From Leptasterias polaris (lineage: Eukaryota; Echinodermata; Asteroidea; Forcipulatida; Asteriidae), in assembly GCA_037783415.1 (NCBI GenBank), contig JAZGTN010000055.1, positions 1,792,001-1,856,000 on the forward strand: DNA of 64,000 nucleotides, read 5' to 3'. A program made the position numbers and the translations under genes. Shown piece by piece: positions 1 through 11,330 of the stretch; position 1 is the stretch's first letter; each line of letters starts with the position of its first letter. The notes below the pieces were generated by a model, which saw only the letters and a list, made by a program, of their open reading frames with translations, was not told where the DNA came from and ran no database searches.

Positions 1-652
1 TTCTGCTCCCTACTACGTGGTCCTTTATTTTTTGAAATTTTAATGGTTATTAATAAATATAAAAAAAACAACAAACTTGTTTCTGGTAATGATACTACTG
101 GGATCCTCGAAAGCACTTAGCATCGTGTGGAGGAGCTGATGAAGAAATGTTCAATTTTACATGCGGGGAAAAAAAAAACCCCAAAACAAGGAAACCCCCA
201 CGCAATCAGGTAGGAACTTCAAACTCAATCCACTTGCATGACTCAGGTCTGGGTTTCGTACCCGAGTCTACAGAGGTGAAAGGCAGCAAAGAAAGCACTG
301 CGCCAACCTGGACACCCAAACACTTTTGGAAAAGTTACATCACCAATAAACTCAATTTACAAATCGTTCATTCTATGATTAACAAGCCGGCGCTCTAACA
401 ACTGAGCTATCTAGCTCTAATATTGGCGGTCTTCCTATTTTGTTAATATCTTTGTTTTTGGTTAGATAACTCAGTTAGTGGAGCGCCGTGATGGTAATCT
501 TGAGGTTACAGGTTCAGATCCTACTCAAGTCAATTTTTCTTTGGTCAACTCAAAATTATTTAAACTTCACCCAGTTAGTTTCCATTGTGGTTAATAACTT
601 GAAATATATAATAATAATACCATTATAAGGTGTAATACACTTTTTGACTTAC
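1..652. other. GALE intron (left part) with tRNA-like SINE pieces
   Basis: This intron sequence lies downstream of GALE exon 4 (minus strand). It holds short tRNA-derived pieces. On the plus strand at 461-530 there is an A-box-like stretch (AACTCAGTTAGTGG) and a B box (GGTTCAGATCC at 511-521). On the minus strand an A-box-like stretch (TAGCTCAGTTGTTAGAG) lies near 385-415. No folded functional tRNA is supported. No coding exon was recognised here, so the next GALE exon lies outside the window. Confidence 0.6.
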
Positions 653-832
653 CTTTGATGAGTTACACAGATCCATCAGAATCTGCTCGGTGAAAAACTT
701 ACTCCTCCCGTAAGGATTTGTGATGCTTCCACCAATCGGCTGTTCCTCATCTACAGGTAACTTCTCTGGATTACCGTAAACTGTTGCTGAGCTCGAGTAC
801 ACGAAGTTGTTCACCTTAAATTCCTTCATGAG
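653..832 (-). CDS. GALE: UDP-glucose 4-epimerase, exon 4 (catalytic exon)
   Basis: GALE interconverts UDP-galactose and UDP-glucose (and the N-acetyl forms) in the cytosolic Leloir pathway, using bound NAD. This 60-codon, phase 0-0 exon starts after a CAG acceptor (835-833) and ends at AAAG|GTAAGT. It encodes the SSSATVYG stretch with the conserved serine/threonine of short-chain dehydrogenase-type epimerases, and NPYGRSKFF, the YxxxK catalytic pair (Tyr and Lys) of the family. The translation follows vertebrate GALE closely through SSSATVYGNP and TNPYGxSKFF. The C-terminal half (substrate-binding domain) must lie left of base 1, so the gene is cut by the window edge. Confidence 0.95.
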
Positions 833-1639
833 CTGCATTTGAAGAAAAAAAAGAACAGAATTGGCAAATAGGCCTATATATGGATAGACGCAACTTGGGT
901 TTCGGCTTTCGGCCGTGCCAAGCGTTCTAATTTTTCTACACAACCAAGTGGTTCACCAACCAATAATACAAGGACTTTGATCAAGCACCTGCCGACTGAA
1001 CATGGTATTTACATATTTAGCGTACCAAAACCTTCTGATAAAGATGGCCAATTTTACACTGTGTGACGTCAAGAGAAAACTACATGGATCTAGTCTGTCA
1101 AAATCCTATCAAAGTCCAGAAAGTAGCATTTGAAGAACCTTCAAAACACTTTTGCTTCATTCATTGTTGCTTATCTCAATATAAATGAGCCATAAATACA
1201 CGACAAAACAAAAACAGGTTTTCATTGTTTTCAGAACAAAAAAATCAATAACATTTTCACAGATTGGTTGTGAGGTGTGTTTATCAACAACTAGAGGATA
1301 AGTGGGGTTTTTTCCACATGATTACTATCAGGCTCAATTCACCCTTGAGAGAGTGAGGTCATTTTTCCTTTTTTGCAAAGTTTACTTCCATTTGAAAACC
1401 TTAGTCTGTGCTGTGGGGAACTCTTCTAGGGGCACCATGGCCAAGACAAGGGGGGGGGACTAGAGGCTGTGGCCTCCCAGTGATTTCATAAATGCAAATG
1501 GTTCCGTTTTAATGTGAGTATTGGTTAGCCTGCAATTTGCCGTTTTTTGACGGTTACTGGCTTCCGTTTTGAGCTTATTTTAAAGTTATCTTTGCTTTTT
1601 ATTCTTGCCTCTTTTAATGAATTTTTAATTGATATGCGA

Positions 1640-1948
1640 TGGTGTAATCCTTTGTGATTGCTTATAGACTTTTTAAAATTATTTGACTCATGTTTTAATT
1701 TTCATGTACCCTGCTTTGGACAAGTGTTTAACATTTTTGCGTCTTTTTTCGTTTTACCTTGTAAGATTTTTGATTTGGTTTTACACTTGTTTTTGTCTTT
1801 ATTCATGGGTTTTCTTAGTGCTCTGTATTTTTCTATTTCCCTTTTTTTTATATTTTACTGCCTGTACACGCCCTTAAGGATAGCAGTTGTATTACTGATA
1901 AGGCTACCCTGTCTAAATAAATCAATAAATAAATAAAATAAATAAATG
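1640..1948 (+). mobile_element. 3' tail of a LINE-like element
   Basis: A T-rich stretch ends in GGCTACCCTGTCTAAATAAA and then a TAAA/TAAATAAA microsatellite, which looks like the 3' end of a CR1- or RTE-type non-LTR element. The open frames in it are hydrophobic only because the sequence is T-rich. It lies inside a GALE intron, antisense to the gene. The left boundary is not visible. Confidence 0.5.
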
Positions 1949-1952
1949 ATAC

Positions 1953-2415
1953 ACAGGCATGCAACTCTTCAGCCGAAAAAAAAAGCGGAAAATTACCGAT
2001 CAACGATGTCTTTCCTGGTGGACGCCATCGTTATTTTTTGAGCAAACACCTATCGATCGCGTGGTTCACTTGCACTCTTACAGCGTCTGGTTTCCGCCGC
2101 ATCCCCTTACACAAATAGCAATAAAAACACTACGGAGCCAGACTGTGCAAAAAATAGTGTAGAAGGTATGCTGTACGAGGAGAACTTGTGTCTGTGTCTG
2201 GACTGTGTAATGCTTTTGTATGTGTAAACTTCCGCGGAGCCAGACTTTAAGAATCCTGAACCTTTATTTCTTTTCAATAAGCAATGTTTCCTTCAGCGGG
2301 ATTTTTTTGTTTGTCATGCAGCGTGATTTTCTTTTACGCGGATTTTTTTCGTAACGGCGGTATTCTATTTTATAAAAAGCGGAAATCCGCCGATCCGCGG
2401 AAGAGTTGCATGCCT
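1953..2415. mobile_element. TIR (MITE-like) element in GALE intron
   Basis: The ends are inverted repeats: CAGGCATGCAACTCTTC on the left and its reverse complement GAAGAGTTGCATGCCTG on the right. The 6 bases GATACA directly flank both ends and look like a target-site duplication. There is no transposase ORF, so it is non-autonomous. The superfamily was not assigned. Confidence 0.6.
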
Positions 2416-2471
2416 GGATACAGCAACCATATAAAAGATACTGACAAAATAGGGAGACTGCCAACGTTCAT

Positions 2472-2570
2472 GCTACAGTTGATAGAGCGCCTGCATGTAA
2501 ATCCTAGAGGTTGCAGGTTCAAATCTCGCTCCGGTCAATTTTTTGTTCAACCCCAAATTAATTAACATTG
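2472..2570 (+). repeat. tRNA-derived SINE head
   Basis: An A-box-like stretch (near 2474-2490) and a B box (GGTTCAAATCT, 2516-2526) are spaced as in a tRNA. They are followed by a short CAATTTTTTGTTCAA tail like the one after the copy at 461-530. It is a SINE fragment, not a functional tRNA. Confidence 0.55.
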
Positions 2571-2601
2571 AACATGTTGGAGTTGAATTTCTTTGACTTA
2601 C

Positions 2602-2715
2602 ATTTAACAAGTTGAGTGTTCCACCAACATTTACTCTGTAGTATTCTAGAGGTAGTTCGACCGACTCCCCAACGGCCTTCAATGCAGCAAAATGGACGAC
2701 TGACAATATTTGGTG
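2602..2715 (-). CDS. GALE: UDP-glucose 4-epimerase, exon 3
   Basis: This is a 38-codon, phase 0-0 exon. The acceptor is CCACCAG (AG at 2717-2716) and the donor is AAAT|GTAAGT (2601-2596). It encodes [20 protein letters not shown] and GGTLNLLN, matching the NAD-fold segment of animal GALE ([13 protein letters not shown]). The seven residues before HFAAL equal the number expected from the family, which fixes the acceptor. The first 22 bases of this exon, with the acceptor, are the unit of the adjacent minisatellite. Confidence 0.95.
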
Positions 2716-3547
2716 CTGGTGGGGCAAAAACAACAATAAGAAAGAGAATGGATGACTGACACTATTTGGTGCTGGTGGGGCAAAAACAACAATAAGAAAG
2801 AGAATGGATGACTGACACTATTTGGTGCTGGTGGGGCAAAAACAACAATAAGAAAGAGAATGGATGACTGACACTATTTGGTGCTGGTGGGGCAAAAACA
2901 ACAATAAGAAAGAGAATGGATGACTGACACTATTTGGTGCTGGTGGGGCAAAAACAACAATAAGAAAGAGAATGGATGACTGACACTATTTGGTGCTGGT
3001 GGGGCAAAAACAACAATAAGAAAGAGAATGGATGACTGACACTATTTGGTGCTGGTGGGGCAAAAACAACAATAAGAAAGAGAATGGATGACTGACACTA
3101 TTTGGTGCTGGTGGGGCAAAAACAACAATAAGAAAGAGAATGGATGACTGACACTATTTGGTGCTGGTGGGGCAAAAACAACAATAAGAAAGAGAATGGA
3201 TGACTGACACTATTTGGTGCTGGTGGGGCAAAAACAACAATAAGAAAGAGAATGGATGACTGACACTATTTGGTGCTGGTGGGGCAAAAACAACAATAAG
3301 AAAGAGAATGGATGACTGACACTATTTGGTGCTGGTGGGGAAAAAACAACAATAAGAAAGAGAATGGATGACTGACACTATTTGGTGGTGCTGGTGGGGC
3401 AAAAACAACAATAAGAAAGAGAATGGATGACTGACACTATTTGGTGCTGGTGGGGCAAAAACAACAATAAGAAAGAGAATGCATGACTGACAATATTTGG
3501 TGCTGGTGGGGCAAAAACAACAATAAGAAAGAGAATGCATGACTGAC
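2694..3547 (-). repeat. 56-bp minisatellite made of the GALE exon 3 splice acceptor
   Basis: About 15 units of 56 bp start at 2694, 2750, 2806 and so on to 3481, with a partial unit at 3537. One unit (3366) carries 3 extra bases. Read on the minus strand, each unit holds a T-rich tract (TTATTGTTGTTTTTGCCCC), ACCAG, and then a copy of the first 22 bases of exon 3. The unit at 2694-2749 is the real intron/exon junction, so the array grew by tandem duplication across a functional 3' splice site. Units are nearly identical, which points to recent expansion or gene-conversion-like homogenisation. Confidence 0.95.
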
Positions 3548-4052
3548 AAATATCTTGTTGTTAATGAATCAAAAACATGAACGGCAATCAACCCTCATTC
3601 TATTTAATTTTAAGCTTCAATGTGGTGTGTGTGTTTGGGGGGAGGGACACAAACTGGTGGTGAAAGGAACAACTTTTAGTCCCCACTCAGTCCCACCGTC
3701 ATTGCCTACAACAGGAGAGGGATTGAATGGAGAAAAAAAAACTCCTGAAAGCTGGATAACAGTCTCATCTCCTCATGGAGTGGAGGTGACATCCCTAATT
3801 TACAGGATGTTACATTTCAGAGGTTTCCAGACCCTATAAGATGTATCATTTTATAAACAGTTAATTTTTAAACAGAAAACTGCAGGTTGTGCCACAACAA
3901 GGAACAAGTCTTTCATCTCTGTGTCATGGCAGTTTTGTTTCTCTTAAGAAAATCAGAAGGTTAAGGGAGATCAATGTAAAATCCTAAAGTCAGGAAAAAC
4001 CCGGACAAATCTCATGCCAGCTACAAAGTCAAAAAATGTCCTTGTCACTAAC

Positions 4053-4174
4053 CTTCTTGAAGACATTTCTAAGGGCTTCAACGTCCAACAGATCAATCTG
4101 ATAAACCAGTATGTTCTTCTCTCCACCCAGGATCTCCTTCACTCTGTGCAGACTCTCAGGAAGACTGTTTTTTC
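4053..4174 (-). CDS. GALE: UDP-glucose 4-epimerase, exon 2
   Basis: This is a 122-nt exon: it starts with the last two bases of a split glycine codon and ends in phase 0. The acceptor is TCGACAG and the donor AAGAAG|GTTAGTG. It encodes NSLPESLHRVKEILGG and the segment ending LRNVFKK, matching the SLPESLRRVQ region of vertebrate GALE between the NAD-binding glycine motif and the HFAALK segment. Phase and reading frame join exactly to the exons on both sides. Confidence 0.94.
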
Positions 4175-4996
4175 CTGTCGACAAAACCACACAAGAAATA
4201 AAGAGCTAAAGGAATTTCCCGTGAAAGGTACAACTTCAGTTCTTTAAGTCGAACAAAAAGTTTATCAGTTTCTGTCTGAAGGTTCACTGCAGGCCTAGAG
4301 TTTCATCTTTGAGAGGGCAAGGCCATTTTCCTTTTGCAAAGAGCACTTCCATTAGCCTTTCTAAAGTGCACTGAGTACCCAAACGAAGTAGGGCCACAGG
4401 AATGTGTCCACCACATCCAGGGTTTGCCCTTATCTTTCTTTAGTGACTGGCCAGCAGGACCAGTTGGCACTCACTAGTCCGTCAGCGTTTTCACTAGTCC
4501 CTATATTTCAAATGAAATACATGTAGGGATGCTTTTCAACACTGAACTAGACAGCTGAACCACTTGGAGTGAATTTTGACTGGTCCTCAGGCGTTTTAAC
4601 TGGCATTTGGAGAACGCTGATATGTGTTCTACAATGTAACTGGCATTTGGAGAACGCTGATATGTGTTCTAACTGGCATTTGGAGAACGCTGATATCTCA
4701 AAAAAAAACGATTGGAAAATCTTAAAGTCTATGGGAAAGTTGTGAAGGGGCACCAAGGCCCAGGCCTTTCACAGAATTCAAACTCCAGAGTAACATTTCC
4801 ATCTGAAATACCGTCAAATATTATGAAACAGGATTTGGAGAGCCACACAAATCACTGCGGCTTTTTATATTGCCACCATCGAAATAAGCCAAAAACGCGC
4901 ACACAAACAAAAATTTGCTAAATGTACAAGTTTCATTGGTTTTGTTCGTGTTCAAAGGGTGGGGTCATCAGTTGGTTTTTGTCAATGAAATGCTGT

Positions 4997-5359
4997 TTAA
5001 AGGCCCTGTACACTATTGGTAAGATCGAAAAACACAAATGTTCACAGATTCACACCTAACTTACATGATTTAAAGTAAGTAATGGTAGAAAGGGTTCCTT
5101 AAAATATTTCTGCCTAAAATGCTATCGTTTCTGAGAAATGAGTAAAACAATAGTTTTTATCGTGCGCGATAATAAACTCGATGTTTGAAAAACAGAAAAC
5201 ACATAAGGTCTCTTTTCACTATTTTCTCGTGACCTTGATGACCAATTGAGCTCAAATTTTCACAGGTTTGTTATTTCATGTATATGGTTAATCACACAAA
5301 ACATGAACTTTGTTTGCGACTGTTTTGTCAGCTCTACCAATCCTGTATAATACCTTTAA
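4997..5359. mobile_element. TTAAAGG-ended MITE (family R1)
   Basis: A ~360-bp non-coding element with imperfect inverted ends (TTAAAGGCCCTGTACACTAT at the left; the right end reads CCTTTAA). A second, very similar copy lies at 56895-57247. More diverged relatives lie at 22670-23402, 54128-54514, 56552-56899 and 60400-60620. It sits in GALE intron 1. No ORF. Confidence 0.7.
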
Positions 5360-5794
5360 TACATGTAGGCCAAATTATCAAGAAAAAATAAAAGTCACCT
5401 GTGAAAGTTTCAGCTGAATACAGGGCCTACTTGCAGAGGAAACAGCAAAATACTGTCACAGCATTTTCATGAGAACATCAAATTCATCCACGTTTAGTGA
5501 ACGGACACCAACCCTTTGAACGGACACCGACCCTTAGACATCTGAGAAACAATTCATGTATAAATCGTTTCTCGGATTCAAAAGTGTTATTTATTTTTTA
5601 TCTAATCAACGATGGCATTTCAGAAAAAAATTTATATCACAGGATGCTTACTATCATTACCATCTTTATAACAAGTAAGCTTTTGGACAGAAATTACAAA
5701 ATTTTTGTTCAGGGTCATCACCAAAGTATGACCCTACCAATTGGATGTCTGCTATTAATGCTTAATAGAGTAAATAAATCTTTCTAGACGTTAC

Positions 5795-5924
5795 CTTTTG
5801 CAGCATTTGAAAAGTTGTCGACAACGATGATATCAAATTCCTCTTTCAGCATCTCAAGAACAGTATGACTTCCAATGTATCCTGCACCTCCAGTTATCAA
5901 CACGTACTTGGCGGTATCAGCCAT
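5795..5924 (-). CDS. GALE: UDP-glucose 4-epimerase, first coding exon
   Basis: The exon encodes [20 protein letters not shown] and continues through VVDNFSN to a phase 1 donor (AAAAG|GTAACG). The start ATG at 5924-5922 is chosen because it places GGAGYIG, the Rossmann NAD-binding glycine motif, at the same distance from the N terminus as in other animal GALE proteins. VVDNF includes the aspartate after strand 2 that is conserved in the family. There are 43 codons plus one base; the split codon is completed by exon 2. Confidence 0.95.
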
Positions 5925-6022
5925 CTTTAAGTGTTCTCTATCCTCCAGTTAAATGCTCTGACTGACACGATCTACTTGCTGTATTAGGTCAAGACTGTTG
6001 GTGTCAAACCTTCCCGAGTTTT
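5925..6022 (-). other. GALE: Probable GALE 5' UTR part of the first coding exon
   Basis: Upstream of the GALE start codon on the minus strand is an acceptor-like stretch (CTTAATTTCAG, AG at 6024-6023). The leader therefore probably begins at 6022 and is spliced to a non-coding exon further right. That exon was not found and the promoter is not visible. Confidence 0.45.
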
Positions 6023-8240
6023 CTGAAATTAAGAGAACGAATTTAGCATATTCATGAACAAAGTTGTAGGTTTTCATTATTCTTTGAAGTTTGCAGACCC
6101 CATAACATTGGTGCAAATTTTTAAAAAAATATGAAAAAATTAAAGCAATGGTCCCATAAAGCTCGTAAATTGTTTAATGGTGTTTGAAAGCCTTACAATA
6201 CATGGATGATATGAAGTAACTATTTCTGTCAATCTTGAGGGTACATCCAGGTGAAAATCTTTTTTGGAAGGAGTTTTATATTTTTTCTGGTATTGAAACC
6301 AACGACAGCGATGCGTCATAAGTGAAGTTAATCACTGTAGCTAGTTCGTAAGCCCCAGGAAACCTGTAAAAAAGGCCGAGTAATGTGAACCAGAAATACC
6401 AGGGTTCACCCTACTCTTCATTAGTAAGTGTTTGGGGTTCTTTTACGTGCACTTCCAATCCTAGCACACAGGACCTCCGACTTAATGTCCCATCTGAAGG
6501 ACTAAGCACTTATAAATGGTTAAGTTGCTCGAACCCATACTCTGCTGACAATCAGAAACACCAGAGCTCGAGTCCAGTGCTCTTATCCGCTTTTAAAGCA
6601 CAACACGCCACCAAAAAGACTAATTGCTCGGAAAAGAGCCATTGTGGTTTGTTGTTGACGTTTCAGCAAGTGTACTCTTCTCGCCTTAAATTTCCAACAA
6701 CTCTACTCTTCTCATAGCCTGGAGCCAATGCTCCCTCCAAAAGAGATTATCAAATGGTCAGACTACTACTACTAAAAGTACTAGAAATAGTTACTGTTAC
6801 TTGTTCTCATGTACAATGCTTTTATCTTTGCAACCATGCACGGGTACATTATGATCAGTTTATCACTTACCAAATTTTTTATTATAACTGGTATGTTTTT
6901 TTCTGAAACTTTTCAGTAAAGCATATCATGCATACATGTATGTACATGTACCACGAACAGGCACTGGAGTCTTGCATAAAAAACTGTTGGTGCATTGTTT
7001 GACCACTCAAGTGTGAAGCGCACACAATCATGAACATTTCAAACAACAGAAAGCTTATTGTTCTAAAGCTATTTTAAAAACTCTATTATCAATCACCTTT
7101 GCGGTATTAATTTACAGTAAAATAAAGTAATTAAAAACATCTTACTCATTAAAAATGAAACTGAATTCCCTTCCATATAATCCACAAAAATAATTGAGAA
7201 CTGCCAATAAATGTTCAAGTTGCTGGTCTTCGTCTCCTCAGAGTTTCCTCAGTGTTACATGTACAGTATCTGTAAACTCAAACACTTTTTTGTACACAAC
7301 CATGGCGCTCTGTAGGTGTTTGGCAATTTGGATCTTTCCACTTAATTTCAAGGGATTGCATAGCAACTTTATTTTATTTTACCATGATTAGAAAGATCTG
7401 ATCTTTCTGTTCTCAACGATGGTAAGCTTGGGTATGGAGGGCGATTAAGAACATAACTACAACTTGATAACAAAATAAATGGACTTTGTGCTTGCAGGCT
7501 AATAAGAGTGTTTTTGTTGTGCACGTGTGAAAGCTTGGGCGACAAAAGCCCATGGTACCGGACGGAATGGGTTTTAAAATAATTGTGTGGGTTTAGAAAT
7601 CAACTGTCCTTCTTAATCATAAAGTTTTATAATATAACTAAGGGAGCACTATAATTACAAACGCTGGACCACCATGGGTTCGAATCCCTATTGGTTAACT
7701 ACATACCAATTTCCCTTACAAAATGTTGGCTGTGTGAACTGGTGTGCGACCTGTGTTAGCCGACACGATGGGTCAGCACCATTTTCTCAATGGCAAAAAT
7801 GCTTCTTGTAGGGCCTCGTTGCATGGTTTGTTCGTCCTCTAGTTCTGTATTATTTTCTCGATAGACAGATTGTGCGCCATTGACCACCATCTTTAATGAA
7901 AAACAATGGAAACGTACACGCTTAACGCGTTCCAATGATTGATAGCCTTTCATGCGTGCCACTTCAATCAACGATGGCGGCCAATGCAAGGGGTCGACTA
8001 GGCCTATTCAGCGTTCTCCTTTAACAGTGGTCCGCTGGCCAAACGCCAGTTAAAAAAACATGAGGACCAGTCAGAATTAGCTCCAAGTGGCCCGGCTGGC
8101 TAGTTCAGTGTTGAAGAGCTTCCCTGTTTTCATTTGAAATAAAGACTAGTGGAAAAAGCTAAGGAACAAGTGCAATGAAAAGCTACAACTTAGTAACTGG
8201 TCCTGCTGGCCACTCAAGGGCAAACCTTGCTACATGTATC
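6023..8240. other. No gene seen; SINE remnants
   Basis: AT-rich sequence without recognisable exons. On the minus strand about 6385-6595 resembles the tRNA-Leu-like SINE described at 28855-29194 (same A-box, ACCAGAGCTCGAG and B-box order, degraded). A B-box-like GGTTCGAATCC lies at about 7677. The open frame on the minus strand at 7756-7989 has no recognisable domain. Confidence 0.4.
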
Positions 8241-8248
8241 TCTCTGCA

Positions 8249-8545
8249 ATAGACCATGTGACCTGTGACATCACATGTTTACAAAAGAGCCACAGAGCTT
8301 GGACTTCCTGCAGGCACATTTTGTACACAGCTCAATGGAAGAATACAACAAATGGGGATTGCATTGTCTGATTTTTCTCAACTTTTGATATGAAAAAAGG
8401 GGGACATCTCAAAAGCTGTACAGCTGTTGCTTTTGTAAATTTTGAATTTATGTGAAAATTGTTTAAACACAAAATGTAAATTTTCCCATATAGCCTGTGT
8501 ACTACATGTACTACCATTACCAGGATAAACACGTTGGTAAATATC
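8249..8545. mobile_element. Copy of the TATAGACCATGT MITE family
   Basis: The left end ATAGACCATGTGACC and the following ~200 bases match the complete element at 42817-43073 closely (ACAAAAGAGCCACAGAGC, TCAATGGAAGAATACAA and GGGGACATCTCAAAA occur in both). The right terminus is unclear here. Non-coding. Confidence 0.6.
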
Positions 8546-9125
8546 TGATGCTACCACAAAATTATACTTCATTGTACACGTACTACCGTACCAGCATTCT
8601 GAGAGAGACGGAACTATGTTCATTACACGTACTATCGTACCAGCATTCTGAGAGAGACTAGCCTTTTGTCAAGGCCTTCGTGGCTTGAACAGCTTTTGTA
8701 GAGCCGCGATCCCAAGCGACTGAAATGGGAGACCACGCACGCGAGTGGCGAAACCACGAGGGCCTTTTCCAACTTGTTTGCGGTTTCTTATGTGTTTCTT
8801 TATAATCTCGACTTTTGCTACCCGAAACGGTAGCAAAAGTCCAAACCAATCAGAAGTGCATAACGAACGTTTCATACTTCATGAATAATTCATTAAAAAA
8901 AAACGCAAACAAGTTGGAAAAGGCTCGGCTAGCGCGTGGTCTCTCGTTCCAGTCGCTCCACTGTTTACAAAGCTGTCCAAGCCACGATGGCCTTGACAAA
9001 AGGCTAGAGAGAGACGGAATTATGTTCATTACACGTACTATCGTACCAGCATTCTGAGAGCGACGGAATTATGTTTATTACACGTACTATCGTACCAGCA
9101 TTCTGAGAGAGACGGAACTATGTTC
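8546..9125. repeat. 49-bp minisatellite, interrupted by a foldback element
   Basis: Units of 49 bp containing CATTCTGAGAGAGACGGAAC and ACACGTACTATCGTACCAG are spaced exactly 49 bp apart (8595 and 8644; 9050 and 9099). The array is split by a foldback element at 8659-9006. Confidence 0.8.
8659..9006. mobile_element. Foldback MITE with 9-bp target duplication
   Basis: 348 bp with long imperfect inverted arms: TAGCCTTTTGTCAAGGCC at the left, GGCCTTGACAAAAGGCTA at the right, and inner arms around TTTTCCAACTTGTTTGCG. Both ends are flanked by GAGAGAGAC (8650-8658 and 9007-9015). The 9-bp duplication is typical of Mutator-like elements, but no transposase is present, so assignment is tentative. The target was a minisatellite unit. 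Confidence 0.8.
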
Positions 9126-9472
9126 ATCAAACATTAACTTTCAATCAGGATCTTGCTATAAATGCTACAGCTGGTTAGATAATGGGTTATATTTCACCAT
9201 GACATTTGCAGCTAGTCTGCACTTGGGATACTATTCTGAATCCACCTGGCAAGGTAAAAACCTCAGCAATAGTTTTCAAGTGCACGTTGTTATTGACGGG
9301 ATCTTGCTCAAGTTGGATGAAAATCTGCATAAATTTACTCCTGCCTGATTACAATGTACCATGTATTTTTTTAAATACTGTTTTTTATTAATATAGCGGC
9401 CTCACATTACAAGAGCTAACTAAAAAAGGTCCTTAAATTCATGATAATTTGTACAATCTTAACCCTCCTACT

Positions 9473-10591
9473 CAGAGATGCCACTGCGGTAACGAAAAAA
9501 ACCCTTTTTTTTTTTTTCTTAGACAAAAGCAGAAAGCAACTTAATGAATGTCGCGAGTGACCCAACCAACCCTAACTTTATGCCGCGACCCTCAACTTTT
9601 TATTCGGCATTAAAAAAATAAAAAAATAAAAAAATGCGCACGTGTTTGCAAGATAGTGCGCAATCTTCAGATTGCGCAAACTTTTGCTCGATATGCAAAT
9701 TGAGCTGCTGATTGTGTGTATAGCAAGCTACGGATTGTGCAAGAGTTTGTCCAATTCATTGTGCAAAATTGATGATTGCGCTCCCCAGAATGAACGAGAG
9801 TGGACTCAACAGAAGTCGCAAGCGCAAGCGGACGATTTGGTGCAACCTATTAGCCGAAAATTTATATTTTTTGAAATATATCTGAGACAATCACACCTCC
9901 ATATCAACCAAAAACATCTCCTGCGTACCTCATGTGAGTTTAAAGTATACTGAAGAGGTCTTGGATGGATTTTGGCTCAGTTTTTTGTTCATTCGCTGTT
10001 TTGAATCGGACAAAGTAGTTTTTTTTTACGCACTCGCCAAACGTATCAGAATACAACAAAACGACAACAACAAAAAACCTTTCCGACCTACCGACCCTAT
10101 TATAAAATGGCATGTAAACGGAAACGGAACACTTTTTTTGCCTTACCTCGAACATTCACACGTGTCTACTGTTGATTTTTTTATTTTTTTTCAATCTTGA
10201 ATGTTTCGGGGAGATCGCGATCGCCATTTGATTTTATTATGTGCGTGTGTATGTATCGGACGTATTTTAGACAACTCGTCCTCCTGCATGGAGAATGCGA
10301 TCGGAGACCACCGCAGCACGAAATCAGACTCATTTCAAGGCTGTGTGCATGATACCTTTGCTCACTATGCAAACTTCCTACACACACGTCTGCAGGGTGT
10401 TTGCGTGCTACGCCTCGAACGTAAGGATACTAAAATTGCGAAGCTGTTGATCGCGCGCGCTTGAAAAAAAAAAATTGCTGTTTGTTTCTCTCTCCGGTCT
10501 TTTAATAAATGGACGGCCTGGAAAAACGGAAGTTGAGGTATTTTTTTTATAAAACCGGAAATCCGTTTAATCCGGAAAAGTGGCATCTCTG
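9473..10591. mobile_element. ~1.1-kb TIR element, non-coding
   Basis: The termini are inverted: CAGAGATGCCACT at the left and AGTGGCATCTCTG at the right. CTACT directly flanks both ends. The interior has only short unrelated open frames. A lone AGTGGCATCTCTG near 11503-11515 suggests another copy or remnant. Superfamily not assigned. Confidence 0.6.
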
Positions 10592-11330
10592 CTACTGTTC
10601 GCAACATTTTCAAGTGAGTTGACCAACCATTTGAAACCATTCAACTGCCAAAGTTGTGTATGGTAGCACAACTGTGCACAGCACTAACTGTGTACTGTGT
10701 ACATGCATTCCCTCATGGTATCATATTGCAAGGCTGGCATAGCTTATCTATCATTCAAAACCACAGTGAATGGTATTGAATGGTCAGACAGCAAGAGGGT
10801 TAAAGGGACTGTGTTGTCAATGTCATGATCAAAGCAGGCCTGTGGCTGTTATTGAATTATGACCTTTCACACCCAGTTACTGCGCACGAACGCCCTCCCT
10901 TTTCCAAAGAACAGAACAGAAGGTACAAATTTAAGTGATAATTAAAAAATTAAATTGCACTTTATGGCAGACATTGTCAGCGAAAATTCCTCAGGTCATT
11001 ATAAAAGTTGAAGTTGAAACAAATCATAGCAACATTTTTGATATAGTTTTTCTTTAACAAATCAGCAGTAATTTATTGGTTACCATGGTTACCGATTCAA
11101 TGTATCGACTATGACGTTGATGCGACATGATTTTGGCAACACAAAAAGTGAAACTTTGGATGCCGCAGTATTAGTAAGAGACCTGCAATAATGTGAGACT
11201 TGGCTACCGGTAAAACTCTAGTCTTAACACAGACTATAAAATAATATAAAATATATTAAACTGTCAGTCAGAGTGGGCGTCACCACTTGCAGCATATTTG
11301 AAAAGGAGTCTCCGAGTCCAACCACTCTAT
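10592..11330. other. No gene or clear element seen
   Basis: AT-rich sequence without a plausible exon, tRNA or clear repeat structure. Confidence 0.4.

Noticed and set aside
1658..1936. Hydrophobic frame resembling a multi-pass membrane protein
   Set aside because: It is T-rich LINE 3' sequence; hydrophobicity follows from T in second codon positions.
2694..3547. CRISPR-like array
   Set aside because: The units are contiguous tandem repeats without unique spacers, in an animal intron.
3322..3591. Open frame on the minus strand with repeated SLSYCC-like peptides
   Set aside because: It is the translation of the 56-bp splice-acceptor minisatellite, and the frame changes with every unit.
8658..8875. 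Basic minus-strand frames
   Set aside because: They lie wholly in the arms of the foldback element at 8659-9006.
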